The position numbers were made by a program, and so were the translations under genes. Positions 17,313 to 27,080 of a DNA stretch of 64,000 nucleotides are shown in pieces. The notes under the pieces are model-generated. The model saw only the letters and a program-made list of their open reading frames with translations. It did not search any database and was not told the origin of the DNA. Position 1 is the stretch's first letter. Every line of letters starts with the position of its first letter. This stretch comes from an uncultured Spirochaetales bacterium (lineage in GTDB: Bacteria; Spirochaetota; Spirochaetia; Sphaerochaetales; Sphaerochaetaceae): positions 1 through 64,000 of the forward strand of contig CASDPA010000012.1 in the NCBI GenBank assembly GCA_949282255.1. Direction: 5' to 3'.

Positions 17313-18113
17313 TTATTTTCTTCCAACAAGCATGCGGGAGTGCCCAAGCATCACCAGCGCGGCCCTGCGGTGCGAACCGAATACCTCTTCAGCCGTATCT
17401 ATTATCCGAACATCCTCATATCCCATGTTGTGGAGTTTCTTCGCAAATGCTTCGATATCGCCATAAAGCCTTGGCTTCATTTCATCATTCAGTGCGAAGA
17501 CCCCGCCCTTTTTCAGGACACGCAGCGTCTCAAGCAGAAGTTCCTGCTTATCCGCCCCTGTTATATTGTGATAAACATAGTTGCTCACCACAGCATCAAA
17601 GCTCTCATCTGGAAAATCCAGCCTGTTCGCATCACCATGCTGAAATATACACTGGGAACCAACCCCTTCACTGACAGCGTTTTTCTCGCACATGACCTGA
17701 CCGTATCCGTAGACAGCTCCCCAGTAGTCGATACCTGTTACTTTTGAATCCGGCCATGTCAGTGCAGCCCGTATGGACAGTGCTCCGGAACCGCAGCCCA
17801 CGTCCAGCAGCGAACCTTCTCCATCATAATCCAGATATGAAAGAAGGGTGGCATGTACACGTCCCATCATACCTCCTCCATTAAAGGCATACTGCCGGCG
17901 GATCCAGGTGATCCAGCCAAGCATGATAAGTAAAAGGACTGAAGCGATTGCGAATATCACGCCAAGTACTGTCAGTCTGAACAATGTAAACGACATCACC
18001 ATCAGCACTACGGAAATAACCAGAAGGGCACCCAGCATATAAAACACAGGACTGGACATCCAGTTTCCATAATCCTCGCCATGTGTGCCTATTCGTATTT
18101 TTTCTTCTGACAC
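17313..18113 (-). CDS. membrane-anchored SAM-dependent methyltransferase
   Basis: A 266-residue protein. Two hydrophobic segments (about residues 24-46 and 50-70) precede a class I methyltransferase domain with the SAM motif LLDVGCGSG near residue 103 and the motif IV-like DAVVSNYVYH. The substrate, small or lipid, cannot be told. The start is GTG at 18113, four bases after GGAGGAG. It follows pflA on the same strand by 84 bases and may be read from the PFL transcript. Confidence 0.75.
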   Translation of the reverse strand: MSEEKIRIGTHGEDYGNWMSSPVFYMLGALLVISVVLMVMSFTLFRLTVLGVIFAIASVLLLIMLGWITWIRRQYAFNGGGMMGRVHATLLSYLDYDGEGSLLDVGCGSGALSIRAALTWPDSKVTGIDYWGAVYGYGQVMCEKNAVSEGVGSQCIFQHGDANRLDFPDESFDAVVSNYVYHNITGADKQELLLETLRVLKKGGVFALNDEMKPRLYGDIEAFAKKLHNMGYEDVRIIDTAEEVFGSHRRAALVMLGHSRMLVGRK

Positions 18114-18197
18114 TGCACTCCTCCATTAAATAATTTGCTTACAACAACCAATAACATTACAAGATGTTCATTCTCGCAGGAAATCAAAGCAGTATTT

Positions 18198-18968
18198 TCA
18201 ACTGTCGTATTTCAGATTCAGCCTGCTTCTTTCCTTGTGATACGCCTCTATGATGATATCGCGGTTCTTCCTTGCCTCATCCCTAGCCATGGCAGGAACA
18301 CCTTCAAGATGATATGGGATATCCATCTCGTGGTATTTCCTTATTCCCATCGTATGATACGGCAGGACATCCAGGCCGGTTATGTTATCGTGATGGGCAA
18401 GGATTCGTCCCAGCTCAGAGAGTTCATCCTCTGAATCCGTAATGCCTGGAACGGAGACATGCCTTATCATGGTTGGGATATGCTTCTCATCGAGCTTTGA
18501 TAGGAATGCAAGCACTGGTTCCTGAGTCTTTCCTGTCAGGTCGATATGTCCCTGTGGATTGGAGTGCTTTATATCCAGAAGCACATAGTCCGTGCAGGAG
18601 AGAAGCTCATCATAATCAGAATCCAGCTCCTTCCTGTAAAGCCACCCGGATGTATCTAGGACCGTATGAATGCCCCTCCTCCTGGCTTCCGCAAAGAGAG
18701 ATGTGAGAAAGCCGAGCTGCATCAACGGCTCTCCTCCTGTAGCGGTTATGCCTCCACGGGGCTCATAGAAAGCCCTGTTCTTTTCATACATGGAGAGGAT
18801 GTCATCTGCACTCATCTCCTCTCCCCTGTCCATTTTCCAGGTATCTGGGTTGTGGCAGTACAGGCAGCGGAGGGGACAGCCCTGGAAGAAGATTACCATC
18901 CTCACCCCAGGACCATCCACGGTTCCGAAACTCTCTATGGAATGTATAAGACCTTTCTCACATCTCAT
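18198..18968 (-). CDS. pflA: pyruvate formate-lyase activating enzyme
   Basis: A 256-residue radical SAM enzyme that abstracts a hydrogen from the PFL glycine to make the glycyl radical. The iron-sulfur motif CPLRCLYC is near residue 28, in the usual GTVDGPGVR...FFQGC context; ATGGEPL (SAM-binding) and DIKH follow. The ATG at 18968 gives the normal family N-terminus ([13 protein letters not shown]) and overlaps the end of the glycyl-radical gene by 11 bases; the ATG at 18995 would add nine residues. Translation is probably coupled to the upstream gene, because no strong ribosome binding site is seen. Confidence 0.92.
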   Translation of the reverse strand: MRCEKGLIHSIESFGTVDGPGVRMVIFFQGCPLRCLYCHNPDTWKMDRGEEMSADDILSMYEKNRAFYEPRGGITATGGEPLMQLGFLTSLFAEARRRGIHTVLDTSGWLYRKELDSDYDELLSCTDYVLLDIKHSNPQGHIDLTGKTQEPVLAFLSKLDEKHIPTMIRHVSVPGITDSEDELSELGRILAHHDNITGLDVLPYHTMGIRKYHEMDIPYHLEGVPAMARDEARKNRDIIIEAYHKERSRLNLKYDS

Positions 18969-19200
18969 CGTGGAATGTACGTGAAATGACCTCATCCTGC
19001 TGCTCTTTCGTCAGCTTGTTGAAATTCACTGCATATCCAGAGACCCTCACAGTAAGCTGAGGATATTTTTCTGGATGCGCCTGGGCATCAAGAAGCGTAT
19101 CCTTCGTGAAGACATTCACATTCAGATGATGCCCGCCCTTTGCAGCATATCCATCGAGAAGCGATACGAGATTATCTATCTGTGATTCTGTAGCTTTCAT
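18958..19200 (-). CDS. stand-alone glycyl-radical domain of pyruvate formate-lyase
   Basis: An 80-residue protein equal to the C-terminal domain of [19 protein letters not shown], then [19 protein letters not shown], with the radical glycine at residue 55, and a normal PFL end. It starts at an ATG directly after the TAA of the PFL core gene, in the same frame, so one TAA separates two halves of an otherwise complete PFL. Its own ribosome binding site (ATGGAGGAAGA) lies 5-8 bases upstream, inside the last codons of the core gene. It resembles the spare-part protein GrcA/YfiD of Escherichia coli, but here no full-length PFL copy is seen. A nonsense mutation is the alternative; the well-placed ribosome binding site argues against it. 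Confidence 0.85.
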   Translation of the reverse strand: MKATESQIDNLVSLLDGYAAKGGHHLNVNVFTKDTLLDAQAHPEKYPQLTVRVSGYAVNFNKLTKEQQDEVISRTFHDEM

Positions 19201-21291
19201 TTATTCTTCCTCCATTTCATCGTCCGCTGCATTCGGTTCCATGCACGCCATGCAGGGCTCCATCGAGAACGAGATGCCATTCATAATCGAGGCATCATCC
19301 TTTCCAAGCGCATCCGGGATTATCGAAAATGTATTCGAGATACCATCCTGGGCATCCCGGAACGGAAGCTTCGAGACAGACGAGAGTGATGCTACTGCAC
19401 CATGGGAATCCCTGTGATGCATCGGGTTCGCTCCCGGAGCAAATGGTTCTCCAGCCTTTCTTCCATCAGGAGTGGAGCCCGTATTCTTTCCATACACGAC
19501 ATTGCTTGTGATCGTGAGTATCGAGGTCGTCGGGATACTCCTTCTGTATGTATGGTTTCCCTTCACATATGACATGAAGTCATGGACGACATCGTAGGCG
19601 ATGCTGTCCACGCGGTCATCGTCATTGCCATACTTCGGGAACTCTCCCTCGGTGACATAGTCGATGACAAGCCCCTGCTCATTCCTCACGGTCCTTACCT
19701 TCGCATATTTGATTGCAGAGAGGGAATCAGCAACAACGGACAGTCCTGCAATCCCTGTAGCAAACCACCTCTTCACAGGATCATCATGGAGTGCCATCTG
19801 CAGTCTTTCGTAGCAGTACTTGTCATGCATGTAGTGGATGATGTTGAGAGCATTCGCGTATACACCCGCAAGCCATTTCATCATATCGTGGAATCTCTCC
19901 ATCACCTCATCGTAGTCGAGGTACTCGCTTGTGATTGGACGGTATTTCGGCCCGACCTGCTTCCCAGATATCTCATCGACACCGCCATTGATGGCATAGA
20001 GGAGGCACTTCGCGAGGTTTGCCCTGGCTCCGAAGAACTGCATCTCCTTCCCGACCCTCATTGATGAGACACAGCATGCGATTGCATAGTCATCACCATG
20101 AGTCACGCGCATCAGGTCATCATTCTCATACTGGATGCTTGATGACTCAATCGAGGTCTTTGCAGCAAAGCGCTTGAAGTTCATTGGCAGATTCCTAGAC
20201 CAGAGTACCGTGAGATTAGGCTCAGGGGCAGTTCCAAGATTGCTCAGCGTATGGAGGTATCTGAAGCTCATCTTCGTTACAAGATGGCGGCCATCGATTC
20301 CTACCCCTCCGATGGATTCCGTCACCCATGTAGGATCTCCGGAGAAGAGCGCATTGTACTCAGGGGTACGGGCGAACTTCACCAGCCTCAGCTTCATAAT
20401 GAAGTGATCGATGATCTCCTGAACCTCCTTCTCTGTTATCTTTCCCTCCCTGAGATCACGCTCTGCATATATATCGAGGAAGGTGGAAGTGCGGCCGAGA
20501 GACATGGCCGCTCCGTTCTGCTCCTTGACTGCAGCAAGATAGCCGAAATAAAGCCACTGCACGGCATCATGGAACGAGGAAGCCGGTTTCGAGATATCAT
20601 AGCCATAGATGGCTCCAAGCATCTTGAGCTCCTTCAGTGCCTTGATCTGCTCGGAAAGCTCCTCCCGCTCCCTTGTGACATCGCTGTACATGGTGGTTCT
20701 GGTGGATGCCTTTCTCTGTTCCTTCTCCTCTATTAGTCTGTCGACGCCATAGAGAGCAACACGGCGATAATCGCCGATGATCCTTCCTCTGCCATATGCA
20801 TCGGGAAGCCCTGTGATGATATGGCTTGAGCGGCAGAGCCTCATCTCCGGAGTATAGGCATCGAATACACCTTCATTGTGCGTCTTCCTGTACTTCGTAT
20901 AGAACTCGACAATCTGAGGATCTATCGTATAGCCATACTGCTCAGCAGCCTTCACCGCCATCCTTATCCCGCCATTCGGCTGCAGAGAACGCTTGAACGG
21001 CTTGTCAGTCTGGAATCCAACAATCTTCTCCTTTGATTTATCCAGATACCCGGGCCCATGCGATATTATCGTGGATACGATCTTCGTATCCATATCCAGC
21101 ACACCGCCCTTCTTTCTCTCCTCCTCGCTGAGATCAAGAACCTGATCCCAGAGAGCCTTTGTATCATCGGTAGGCCCTTCGAGGAAGGAATCATCCCCGT
21201 CATACGGCGAATAGTTGCGCTGTATGAAGTCACGTACATTGATTTCCTTCTCCCAGACGCCTGATGTGAATGTTCTCCATTCTTGTCTCAT
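19201..21291 (-). CDS. pflB: pyruvate formate-lyase core, lacking the glycyl-radical domain
   Basis: A 696-residue protein covering the PFL barrel (usual full length about 750). The catalytic cysteine pair is C406-C407 in [13 protein letters not shown]. The PFL end of the core is recognisable at [20 protein letters not shown]. The protein then runs through a variable, cysteine-containing linker ([10 protein letters not shown]) and ends in MEEE, just where other PFLs continue into the radical domain. It converts pyruvate and CoA to acetyl-CoA and formate, and needs the 18958-19200 product and PflA. The ATG follows AGGAG; a perfect copy of the shared operator ends 14 bases before it. Confidence 0.92.
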   Translation of the reverse strand: MRQEWRTFTSGVWEKEINVRDFIQRNYSPYDGDDSFLEGPTDDTKALWDQVLDLSEEERKKGGVLDMDTKIVSTIISHGPGYLDKSKEKIVGFQTDKPFKRSLQPNGGIRMAVKAAEQYGYTIDPQIVEFYTKYRKTHNEGVFDAYTPEMRLCRSSHIITGLPDAYGRGRIIGDYRRVALYGVDRLIEEKEQRKASTRTTMYSDVTREREELSEQIKALKELKMLGAIYGYDISKPASSFHDAVQWLYFGYLAAVKEQNGAAMSLGRTSTFLDIYAERDLREGKITEKEVQEIIDHFIMKLRLVKFARTPEYNALFSGDPTWVTESIGGVGIDGRHLVTKMSFRYLHTLSNLGTAPEPNLTVLWSRNLPMNFKRFAAKTSIESSSIQYENDDLMRVTHGDDYAIACCVSSMRVGKEMQFFGARANLAKCLLYAINGGVDEISGKQVGPKYRPITSEYLDYDEVMERFHDMMKWLAGVYANALNIIHYMHDKYCYERLQMALHDDPVKRWFATGIAGLSVVADSLSAIKYAKVRTVRNEQGLVIDYVTEGEFPKYGNDDDRVDSIAYDVVHDFMSYVKGNHTYRRSIPTTSILTITSNVVYGKNTGSTPDGRKAGEPFAPGANPMHHRDSHGAVASLSSVSKLPFRDAQDGISNTFSIIPDALGKDDASIMNGISFSMEPCMACMEPNAADDEMEEE

Positions 21292-21304
21292 ATATATTCT
21301 CCTG

Positions 21305-21322
21305 AGTTAGCCATAGCTAACT
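21305..21322. promoter_or_regulatory. shared operator, copy 5 (PFL operon)
   Basis: AGTTAGC-CATA-GCTAACT, perfect arms. On the minus strand it follows a CATAGT -10-like box directly and precedes the pflB ribosome binding site. Confidence 0.87.
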
Positions 21323-21665
21323 TACTATGCAGTAGAATAAAGAAAAACTTATCGTGTGACAAGTAATTTCGATAAATCTGCATAAATAAAAGAAAAAGCA
21401 GCGTCAATACAGGCTAATAATAATCTGAAACGCACATATACAAGGAACTTTATCACATTATTTGAATGTTCAGCGAATTATGTTCTCGACAGCATAAAAA
21501 GGAATAATGGCAATAAATAAATGATTGCTTAAAATCCTGATCTGCTCCCGGAGAACATCAGCACGATTAAACCACTCCGTCATGGCTGAGCACCAACAAA
21601 TCTTGTACACGGAAATCATATCCCTCCATTCCGTTGGACAAAACAAGGGATAATTGATATATTAT
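21323..21665. other. divergent promoter region between PFL and peroxiredoxin
   Basis: About 340 AT-rich bases between two copies of the shared operator that face divergent genes. I see no gene, no long hairpin and no RNA signature. The distance is long enough for additional activator sites. Confidence 0.5.
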
Positions 21666-21683
21666 AGTTAGCATAAGCTAACT
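21666..21683. promoter_or_regulatory. shared operator, copy 6 (peroxiredoxin)
   Basis: AGTTAGC-ATAA-GCTAACT, perfect arms. It follows TATTAT directly (-10-like) and ends 14 bases before the start codon, next to AAGGAGG. Confidence 0.87.
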
Positions 21684-21697
21684 CAAGGAGGAAACAT

Positions 21698-22363
21698 ATG
21701 GACGAAAGAATACAGATGCCTCTTATAGGAGATAAGGCACCAGCTTTCAAAGCTGTCACAACACAGGGAGAAATAAGTTTTCCTGAGGATTACAAGGGAA
21801 AATGGGTAATACTTTTCTCCCATCCGGCGGACTTCACTCCGGTATGTACGACAGAATTCATGACGTTTGCATCTATGATTGAAGAATTCAAATCTCTCAA
21901 CACGGAACTGATTGGGCTGTCCGTGGATTCTCTCTACTCACATATCGCATGGCTGAGGAAGATCCAAGAACTGGAATGGAAAGGGATGAAGAATGTTGAA
22001 GTGACATTTCCGCTGATTGAAGATATAAGGATGGAAGTCGCAACAAAATACGGAATGATACAGCCAGGCGCGTCAAACACCCAGGCTGTAAGGGCTGTTT
22101 TCGTGATTGACCCGGAAGGGATTGTCAGGACAATACTCTACTACCCTCTCTCGACTGGCAGGAACTTCCAGGAGATCAAGAGGATCATACTTGCTCTCCA
22201 GAAAGCTGACAGCGACAATGTTGCTACACCAGCTGACTGGCAGCCTGGCGATGATACAATCGTACCGACAGCTGGAAGCTGTGGAACAGCAAAGGAAAGA
22301 ATGGAATCAAATGATGACGACATGTACTGTCTAGACTGGTTCCTATGCTTTAAAAAAGGATAA
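21698..22363 (+). CDS. peroxiredoxin, Prx6/1-Cys type
   Basis: A 221-residue thiol peroxidase that reduces hydrogen peroxide and organic peroxides. The peroxidatic cysteine is C50 in SHPADFTPVCTTEF, and the Prx6 subfamily markers ATKYGMIQPG and YYPLSTGRNFQEI are present. The C-terminus carries extra cysteines (GSCGTAKERM, and YCLDWFLCF at the very end) that could act as resolving residues. AAGGAGG precedes the ATG. Monocistronic, ended by the hairpin at 22395, and divergent from the PFL operon under the same kind of operator. Confidence 0.92.
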   Translation: MDERIQMPLIGDKAPAFKAVTTQGEISFPEDYKGKWVILFSHPADFTPVCTTEFMTFASMIEEFKSLNTELIGLSVDSLYSHIAWLRKIQELEWKGMKNVEVTFPLIEDIRMEVATKYGMIQPGASNTQAVRAVFVIDPEGIVRTILYYPLSTGRNFQEIKRIILALQKADSDNVATPADWQPGDDTIVPTAGSCGTAKERMESNDDDMYCLDWFLCFKKG

Positions 22364-22394
22364 ACCATCCGCTGTCAAATGATGCAAATAAAAT

Positions 22395-22419
22395 GACCGG
22401 GGATGAAACATCCTCGGTC
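22395..22419. terminator. bidirectional terminator between peroxiredoxin and ferritin
   Basis: GACCGGGGATG-AAA-CATCCTCGGTC, 11-bp stem with one G-T pair, followed by TTCTCTCTTT on the plus strand and by an ATTTTATTTGC tract on the minus strand. It serves the two convergent genes. Confidence 0.8.
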
Positions 22420-22483
22420 TTCTCTCTTTGAAACAACGGCCTTTTCCATCAGCTAACGTTTTCTCTGCAGAAACGAAAGCAAA

Positions 22484-22972
22484 TCACTTTCTTTCGCCCA
22501 GTTTCGAATCAAGCATGAACAACCCTTGGCTTGTCGACCCAAAAAGATCGTACTCAGTGACCAGGTCTGAAGCATTTTTCTCTTCCTCTGCCTGTTCGTC
22601 AATGAACCAGCCAAGGAATCTCTTTGTTCGATAGTCTCCTTCATCATCCGCAGCTCTGAAGATATCATTAATTGATGAAGTAATGAATTTCTCATGCTCA
22701 TATGCTGCAACAAGCGGCGCTTTCAGGTCCTCAAATCTGCTGTCGGGTGCGGCAATCGCACCAAGGACTGGCGTTATGCCTTCATCCAGGAGATAGCCAT
22801 TGATTTTCCTTGCGTGATCAAGCTCCTCTCCCGACTGGATTGCAAACCATTTTGAAAAGCCCTTCAGCCCCTTTACTGCGTAATAATTCGATATATCCTG
22901 ATAAAGATACGCAGAATATATTTCCTTATTGATCTGTTCATTCAGCTTTTCCGATAATTTCCTTGAAATCAT
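22484..22972 (-). CDS. ftnA: bacterial non-haem ferritin
   Basis: A 162-residue four-helix ferritin that oxidises Fe(II) and stores it as mineral inside a 24-subunit shell. Ferroxidase ligands are in their expected places: E17, E50, H53 (SGEELDHARK) and the acidic EQAEEEK segment near residue 127. No haem-binding bacterioferritin methionine pattern is obvious. The ATG follows AAGGAG. A half-conserved copy of the shared operator is 14 bases upstream. Confidence 0.93.
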   Translation of the reverse strand: MISRKLSEKLNEQINKEIYSAYLYQDISNYYAVKGLKGFSKWFAIQSGEELDHARKINGYLLDEGITPVLGAIAAPDSRFEDLKAPLVAAYEHEKFITSSINDIFRAADDEGDYRTKRFLGWFIDEQAEEEKNASDLVTEYDLFGSTSQGLFMLDSKLGERK

Positions 22973-22986
22973 AATATTACTCCTTC

Positions 22987-23004
22987 TGTTGCCTGAAGCT
23001 AACT
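22987..23004. promoter_or_regulatory. shared operator, copy 7 (ferritin), one degenerate arm
   Basis: TGTTGCC-TGAA-GCTAACT. The perfect arm is promoter-proximal and touches a TTATAG -10-like box on the minus strand (aaTTTATAGTTAGC), the same geometry as in the other copies. Confidence 0.7.
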
Positions 23005-23055
23005 ATAAATTGTGCAAACGTCAATGTCCTGTCATAGCTCGTTGTACTCCACTCC

Positions 23056-23655
23056 TCACTTCATCCCTTTCACAAGACACCAGTCCTTCTTGCAAAGAAT
23101 TTCTACATGACGGAAGCCAACTTCCTCTGCAAATGATTTGAGTTCTGCTGGCGAATAGACAGTCATTCCAGGAATCATCTTCATCCAAGTCTCACCCTTT
23201 TGCTTATCTGCTGACTCAACCGCAAAAGCAAACACAGATCCTTCTTTAAGAACCCTCTTTACAGCAAGAAGACAAGAAGGAATATCATTCCAGAAATAAA
23301 TCGACTCTGAAGAAAGCGCAAGTGAGAACGTATTATCAGGATATGGGATTTGTCTGATATCACAGCAACGCGCTTCTACGCGTTCAGAAATGGAAGATAC
23401 CATCTTTACGCTCTCTTCACTTATATCGATTCCAACAGCCTTGAGACTATCATTTCGCGAGAGCACTGACTTAATCAATGCACCGCCCCCGCATCCTACA
23501 TCAAGAACTGTACCGCTTTCAGGAATCTCCACGTTTTCCAGAAGCCATGAATGAAGCTTCCTGTGTCCGCTATTCATACCTTTCAACACCAGACGCCCAA
23601 ATCCATTAGCTTCAGGCTTTGCGCAATTCTGGAGATAACGCTTCAGCGGATTCAT
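23056..23655 (-). CDS. class I SAM-dependent methyltransferase
   Basis: A 199-residue cytosolic methyltransferase. Motif [13 protein letters not shown] is near residue 50, the acidic loop [10 protein letters not shown] follows, and [13 protein letters not shown] takes the motif IV position. Substrate unknown. The start overlaps the phosphoglycerate mutase stop by 4 bases (ATGA), so the two are coupled and share the operator at 24412. Confidence 0.8.
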   Translation of the reverse strand: MNPLKRYLQNCAKPEANGFGRLVLKGMNSGHRKLHSWLLENVEIPESGTVLDVGCGGGALIKSVLSRNDSLKAVGIDISEESVKMVSSISERVEARCCDIRQIPYPDNTFSLALSSESIYFWNDIPSCLLAVKRVLKEGSVFAFAVESADKQKGETWMKMIPGMTVYSPAELKSFAEEVGFRHVEILCKKDWCLVKGMK

Positions 23656-24398
23656 TTTGCTTCTCCCTGCTTCGCAACGCTCTGGATCTTCGCTTCAAGC
23701 TCTTTCGCATCCCCAAGATAGCGATGGCTTATAGCCTTCAGATCATCATCAAGTTCATAGACAAGCGGTACACCAGTGGGAATATTGATACCGACAATAT
23801 CATCATCGCTGATTTCATCAAGATATTTGACAAGAGCCCGGAGGGAATTGCCATGGGCTGCAATAAGCACGTTCCGGCCAGCCTCTATATCCTTCTTTAT
23901 GACGTTCTCGTAGTACGGGACAACACGTGCAATGGTATCCTTAAGGCTCTCAGTAAGCGGAAGCAATGATTTTTCGACATTCCTGTACATTTTCTGCAGC
24001 GCCGGATTCCTCTCATCCGCTGGCTCCAGCGCCGGTGGTTGTATGTCAAAGGAACGTCTCCAGATCCTGACCTGCTCCGCCCCATATTTAGCAGCTGTCT
24101 CAGATTTGTTGAGCCCCTGAAGTGCACCATAATGCCGTTCATTGAGGCGCCAGTCCTTGACTACAGGAATCCATTCTTCATCAAGTTCTCCAAGAACTGC
24201 CGATGCAGTGTGTATGGCCCTCTTCAGATACGATGTATAGCAGATATCAAAAGAAAGCCCCTCTTCCTTTAAAAGTCTGCCACCTTGATGTGCCTCATTC
24301 CAACCATTTTCAGATAACTCGACATCAGTCCATCCTGTGAAGAGGTTAGCTTTATTCCACTCACTCTCTCCATGCCTTATCATTACAAGTATATGCAT
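23652..24398 (-). CDS. gpmA: 2,3-bisphosphoglycerate-dependent phosphoglycerate mutase
   Basis: A 248-residue glycolytic enzyme interconverting 3- and 2-phosphoglycerate. The phosphohistidine motif is RHGESEWN near residue 8, followed by [28 protein letters not shown] and the second catalytic histidine in [15 protein letters not shown]. This is the metal-independent isozyme, in contrast to the manganese-dependent GpmI. The ATG at 24398 has GAGGTGG at good spacing and gives the standard N-terminus; the in-frame ATG at 24410 lies within the ribosome binding site. It sits behind a perfect shared operator. Confidence 0.93.
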   Translation of the reverse strand: MHILVMIRHGESEWNKANLFTGWTDVELSENGWNEAHQGGRLLKEEGLSFDICYTSYLKRAIHTASAVLGELDEEWIPVVKDWRLNERHYGALQGLNKSETAAKYGAEQVRIWRRSFDIQPPALEPADERNPALQKMYRNVEKSLLPLTESLKDTIARVVPYYENVIKKDIEAGRNVLIAAHGNSLRALVKYLDEISDDDIVGINIPTGVPLVYELDDDLKAISHRYLGDAKELEAKIQSVAKQGEAK

Positions 24399-24411
24399 AA
24401 TCCACCTCATT

Positions 24412-24429
24412 AGTTAGCTAATGCTAACT
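24412..24429. promoter_or_regulatory. shared operator, copy 8 (phosphoglycerate mutase)
   Basis: AGTTAGC-TAAT-GCTAACT, perfect arms. On the minus strand it merges with TATAAG (aaaTATAAGTTAGC). It ends 14 bases before the gpmA start. Confidence 0.87.
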
Positions 24430-24577
24430 TATATTTTATCTGATTCTTCCTCATATAGAAACCCCAAATCGAAAGCTGGATACGAACCAAGGGCCTTTAA
24501 CGCATGCTTCCAACACTATTTGGACAATACGCAGTTGTTTCAAACTCCAATGAACGTTGACCTCCCTGATATGAAAA

Positions 24578-24928
24578 TCAAGTATTCAAGAGGAGGCGTC
24601 TCTTTATTTCTGGAAGCGCTGCTGATGCCTGCGAAATAGCAGAAAGAATTGCACCCTTGTCCTGTGGGGTGTAGTAAAGTATGCGGAACTTCAGCCTGGC
24701 CAACTGAGGCATATAGGTGGATGCGAATCTGATAAGATTCTCGGCAGAAGGTATGCACTCCGCTCTATATGAAACAAGGAAACTTCCTGTATTCGTATTT
24801 CGTTCTATGCCAGTAACGATTCCTGTTGCATCAAGGAGAGATGTAAAGGCAGATGCGATATCATCATCACGGAAAATCCGGCTACGCAACCTTATACGTC
24901 CCGGGATGAAACTTGTCACAATTCCCAT
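24578..24928 (-). CDS. small HMA-like protein encoded after the metal ATPase
   Basis: A 116-residue protein beginning MGIVTSFIPGRIRLRS. The IPGRIRLR stretch matches the start of the metal ATPase encoded just upstream (HSIPGRIRLEY), so both carry the same HMA-like ferredoxin fold domain; no CxxC metal motif is present. The start shares its A with the ATPase stop codon (TGATG) and has AAGGAGG. Likely a partner or regulator of the ATPase; a direct metal-carrying role is doubtful without cysteines. Confidence 0.6.
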   Translation of the reverse strand: MGIVTSFIPGRIRLRSRIFRDDDIASAFTSLLDATGIVTGIERNTNTGSFLVSYRAECIPSAENLIRFASTYMPQLARLKFRILYYTPQDKGAILSAISQASAALPEIKRRLLLNT

Positions 24929-27030
24929 CAGAAATCCTCCTTGATAAGTGGTTTTGAAGACTGCAGAGCAAATGCAACTGTCGAGGCGTTATGAAGAAGT
25001 GCTGACACAGATGGGGGCAGCAGACCAGCAAGGCCAAGAAGAATCAATGATGTATTGACCAGCACAATGCTTCTATTTGTCTGATCTATACGGCGAAGCA
25101 ATCCACGCCCCAGTTCTCTGGCTGTAACGATTCCCTCCAGTCCGCTATCCCCGGAAAGGACAATATCCGCAGTCTCTCCGGCAATTGCCGCACTCTCGCC
25201 CATTGCAACTCCGACATCCGCAGCTGCAAGAGCCGGAGCATCATTAATGCCATCGCCGAGCATGATCACTTTATGCCCATCATTCCTGCAATCTTTCACA
25301 TAACGGCTTTTATCTTCTGGAAGAGCACGTGAGATATACCTATCCAGACCGGCACTCTCTGCCACGGATTTCGCCGCACCCTCATCATCTCCTGTAATCA
25401 TCACACATCGGGAAACACCGCTCTCTCGAAGCTTTAGTATTACCTGGGCGGCATCTGTTCTGACAGGATCTGAAAGCGCGAACAAAGCAATAAGACGGCC
25501 ATCCTCCACAAGATAGAGAAGAGATTCACCACGCTTAATCGCTTCTTTCTGAATATCATCCAGACTATCAGGGGCTTCAGAATGTTCATCATTGATCACG
25601 AAATGCCTGCTTCCTACAAGTACCCTGTGATCAGCTACATAGCTTGCAATCCCATGTGCCACGATATACTCAACCTTCGCATGCTTCTCTGGATGTTCAA
25701 GATTTCTCTCATCCGCAGCTCGTACTATAGCCCTGGCAATCGGATGCGCATAATGCTCTTCCAGGCATGCAGCAAGCCGCAGGATTTCATCATCGCTTCT
25801 GGCCGAGAAGTTGATGATCCGGGAGAGCATCGGAGAAGCGTTCGTAAGCGTTCCTGTCTTATCAAAAACAACAGTATCAGCTTTGGCGGCTTCTTCAAGG
25901 AATCGTCCTCCTTTGACCAGAAGCCCATGTTCTGCTGCCTCCTTCATAGCACTGAGCACAGCAATCGGGGCTGACAGCTTCATAGCACATGAATAATCAA
26001 CCATCAGCGTTGAGAGCACTTTTGCTGTATTTCGCGTAAATAGAAAAGTAAGCGCAGTAAAGAGGAAATTATATTTGACAAGCCTGTCTGCGAGAATTTC
26101 CGCATTTTTCTGCGATGAGACTTTCAGTTCATTTGAGGAGCTGATTTCTGCCAGAATCCTGCTTACTTTTGTCTGGCTACCAATCTGCCGCACACAAACA
26201 TGAATCTCGCCTTCCTCAACAACTGTGCCAGCAAAAACTGTACTGCCCTCCCTTTTCTCAACGGCCAGGGGTTCGCCTGTGATAGTAGCCTGATTTACAA
26301 GAGCTTCTCCTTTTGCAACACTTCCATCTGCCTGTATCACATCACCTGTCCGGGCGATAATCACATCACCTTTCCTGACAGCAGAAAGAGGACGGACCTC
26401 TTCTGTATCCTCACCAGCAAGAACATGCACGCTTTCATTGCCTGAGAACATCGTGATAGCCAGATCATCAAGGCTTTTTCTCTTTGTGTACTCCTCTATC
26501 GTCTCGCCAACAGACAGCAGGAAACCAATATTATCTGCAGTACGGCTGTTACCAGAGGCAATCGCAACAGAAATTGCAGCGGCATCAAGTACGCGAGTAT
26601 CAGATATATGGCCAGAAAGAAGACATTTCGCACCTGCCATCACACGAGGGAAGGCTCTCCAGACTCTCATGATACTTCTGATGGAAACAGGCAGTAATTT
26701 TCTTAATGCATATGAAACTGTCATTGAAACCAATGTTCCAGCAAGGCTGATACTGACATCCGGTTCACGAACGGAGGCCAGCATTGACGAATCATCAAGA
26801 TACTGGCCATCAATTGCTCTGAAAAAAGCAAGAACCTCACACTCAGAAAGCTTTGAGATATCATAATACACTAGGAATGTCCCGACATTTGAGTTGAAAC
26901 TTATCCCCGTAATCCCTTCCTGAACAGCGATAAGATTCTCTGCAAGAGTAGCCCTTATTGGGTCAATGTTCCTATTATCATATTCCAGTCGTATCCGTCC
27001 TGGAATTGAATGTCTGACATGATAATACAT
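24928..27030 (-). CDS. P1B-type heavy-metal ATPase
   Basis: A 700-residue metal-transporting ATPase. Order: HMA-like N-terminal domain (residues 1-80, no CxxC), membrane helices, actuator loop with TGEP, transmembrane motif SCAMK (C348) where most family members have CPC or SPC, phosphorylation site DKTGTLT (D390), and hinge motif GDGINDAPA. The unusual intramembrane motif argues against a plain copper or zinc pump; iron or manganese fits the regulon but is inference. GGAG precedes the ATG. It is the second gene of an operon that begins with the small 27081 protein. Confidence 0.85.
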   Translation of the reverse strand: MYYHVRHSIPGRIRLEYDNRNIDPIRATLAENLIAVQEGITGISFNSNVGTFLVYYDISKLSECEVLAFFRAIDGQYLDDSSMLASVREPDVSISLAGTLVSMTVSYALRKLLPVSIRSIMRVWRAFPRVMAGAKCLLSGHISDTRVLDAAAISVAIASGNSRTADNIGFLLSVGETIEEYTKRKSLDDLAITMFSGNESVHVLAGEDTEEVRPLSAVRKGDVIIARTGDVIQADGSVAKGEALVNQATITGEPLAVEKREGSTVFAGTVVEEGEIHVCVRQIGSQTKVSRILAEISSSNELKVSSQKNAEILADRLVKYNFLFTALTFLFTRNTAKVLSTLMVDYSCAMKLSAPIAVLSAMKEAAEHGLLVKGGRFLEEAAKADTVVFDKTGTLTNASPMLSRIINFSARSDDEILRLAACLEEHYAHPIARAIVRAADERNLEHPEKHAKVEYIVAHGIASYVADHRVLVGSRHFVINDEHSEAPDSLDDIQKEAIKRGESLLYLVEDGRLIALFALSDPVRTDAAQVILKLRESGVSRCVMITGDDEGAAKSVAESAGLDRYISRALPEDKSRYVKDCRNDGHKVIMLGDGINDAPALAAADVGVAMGESAAIAGETADIVLSGDSGLEGIVTARELGRGLLRRIDQTNRSIVLVNTSLILLGLAGLLPPSVSALLHNASTVAFALQSSKPLIKEDF

Positions 27031-27080
27031 TCAAGGCTCCATAAAATTCAAAGCCCTCCGCCGAAGCGGAGAGCATGACA

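Noticed and set aside
18958-19200. Readthrough or recoding of the TAA between the PFL core and radical domain
   Set aside because: A well-placed ribosome binding site and an ATG directly after the stop make separate initiation simpler; no stem-loop or recoding signal is seen after the TAA.
22448-22458. AGCTAAC word near the ferritin gene end
   Set aside because: Only a half-site, located between convergent genes with no promoter; not counted as an operator.
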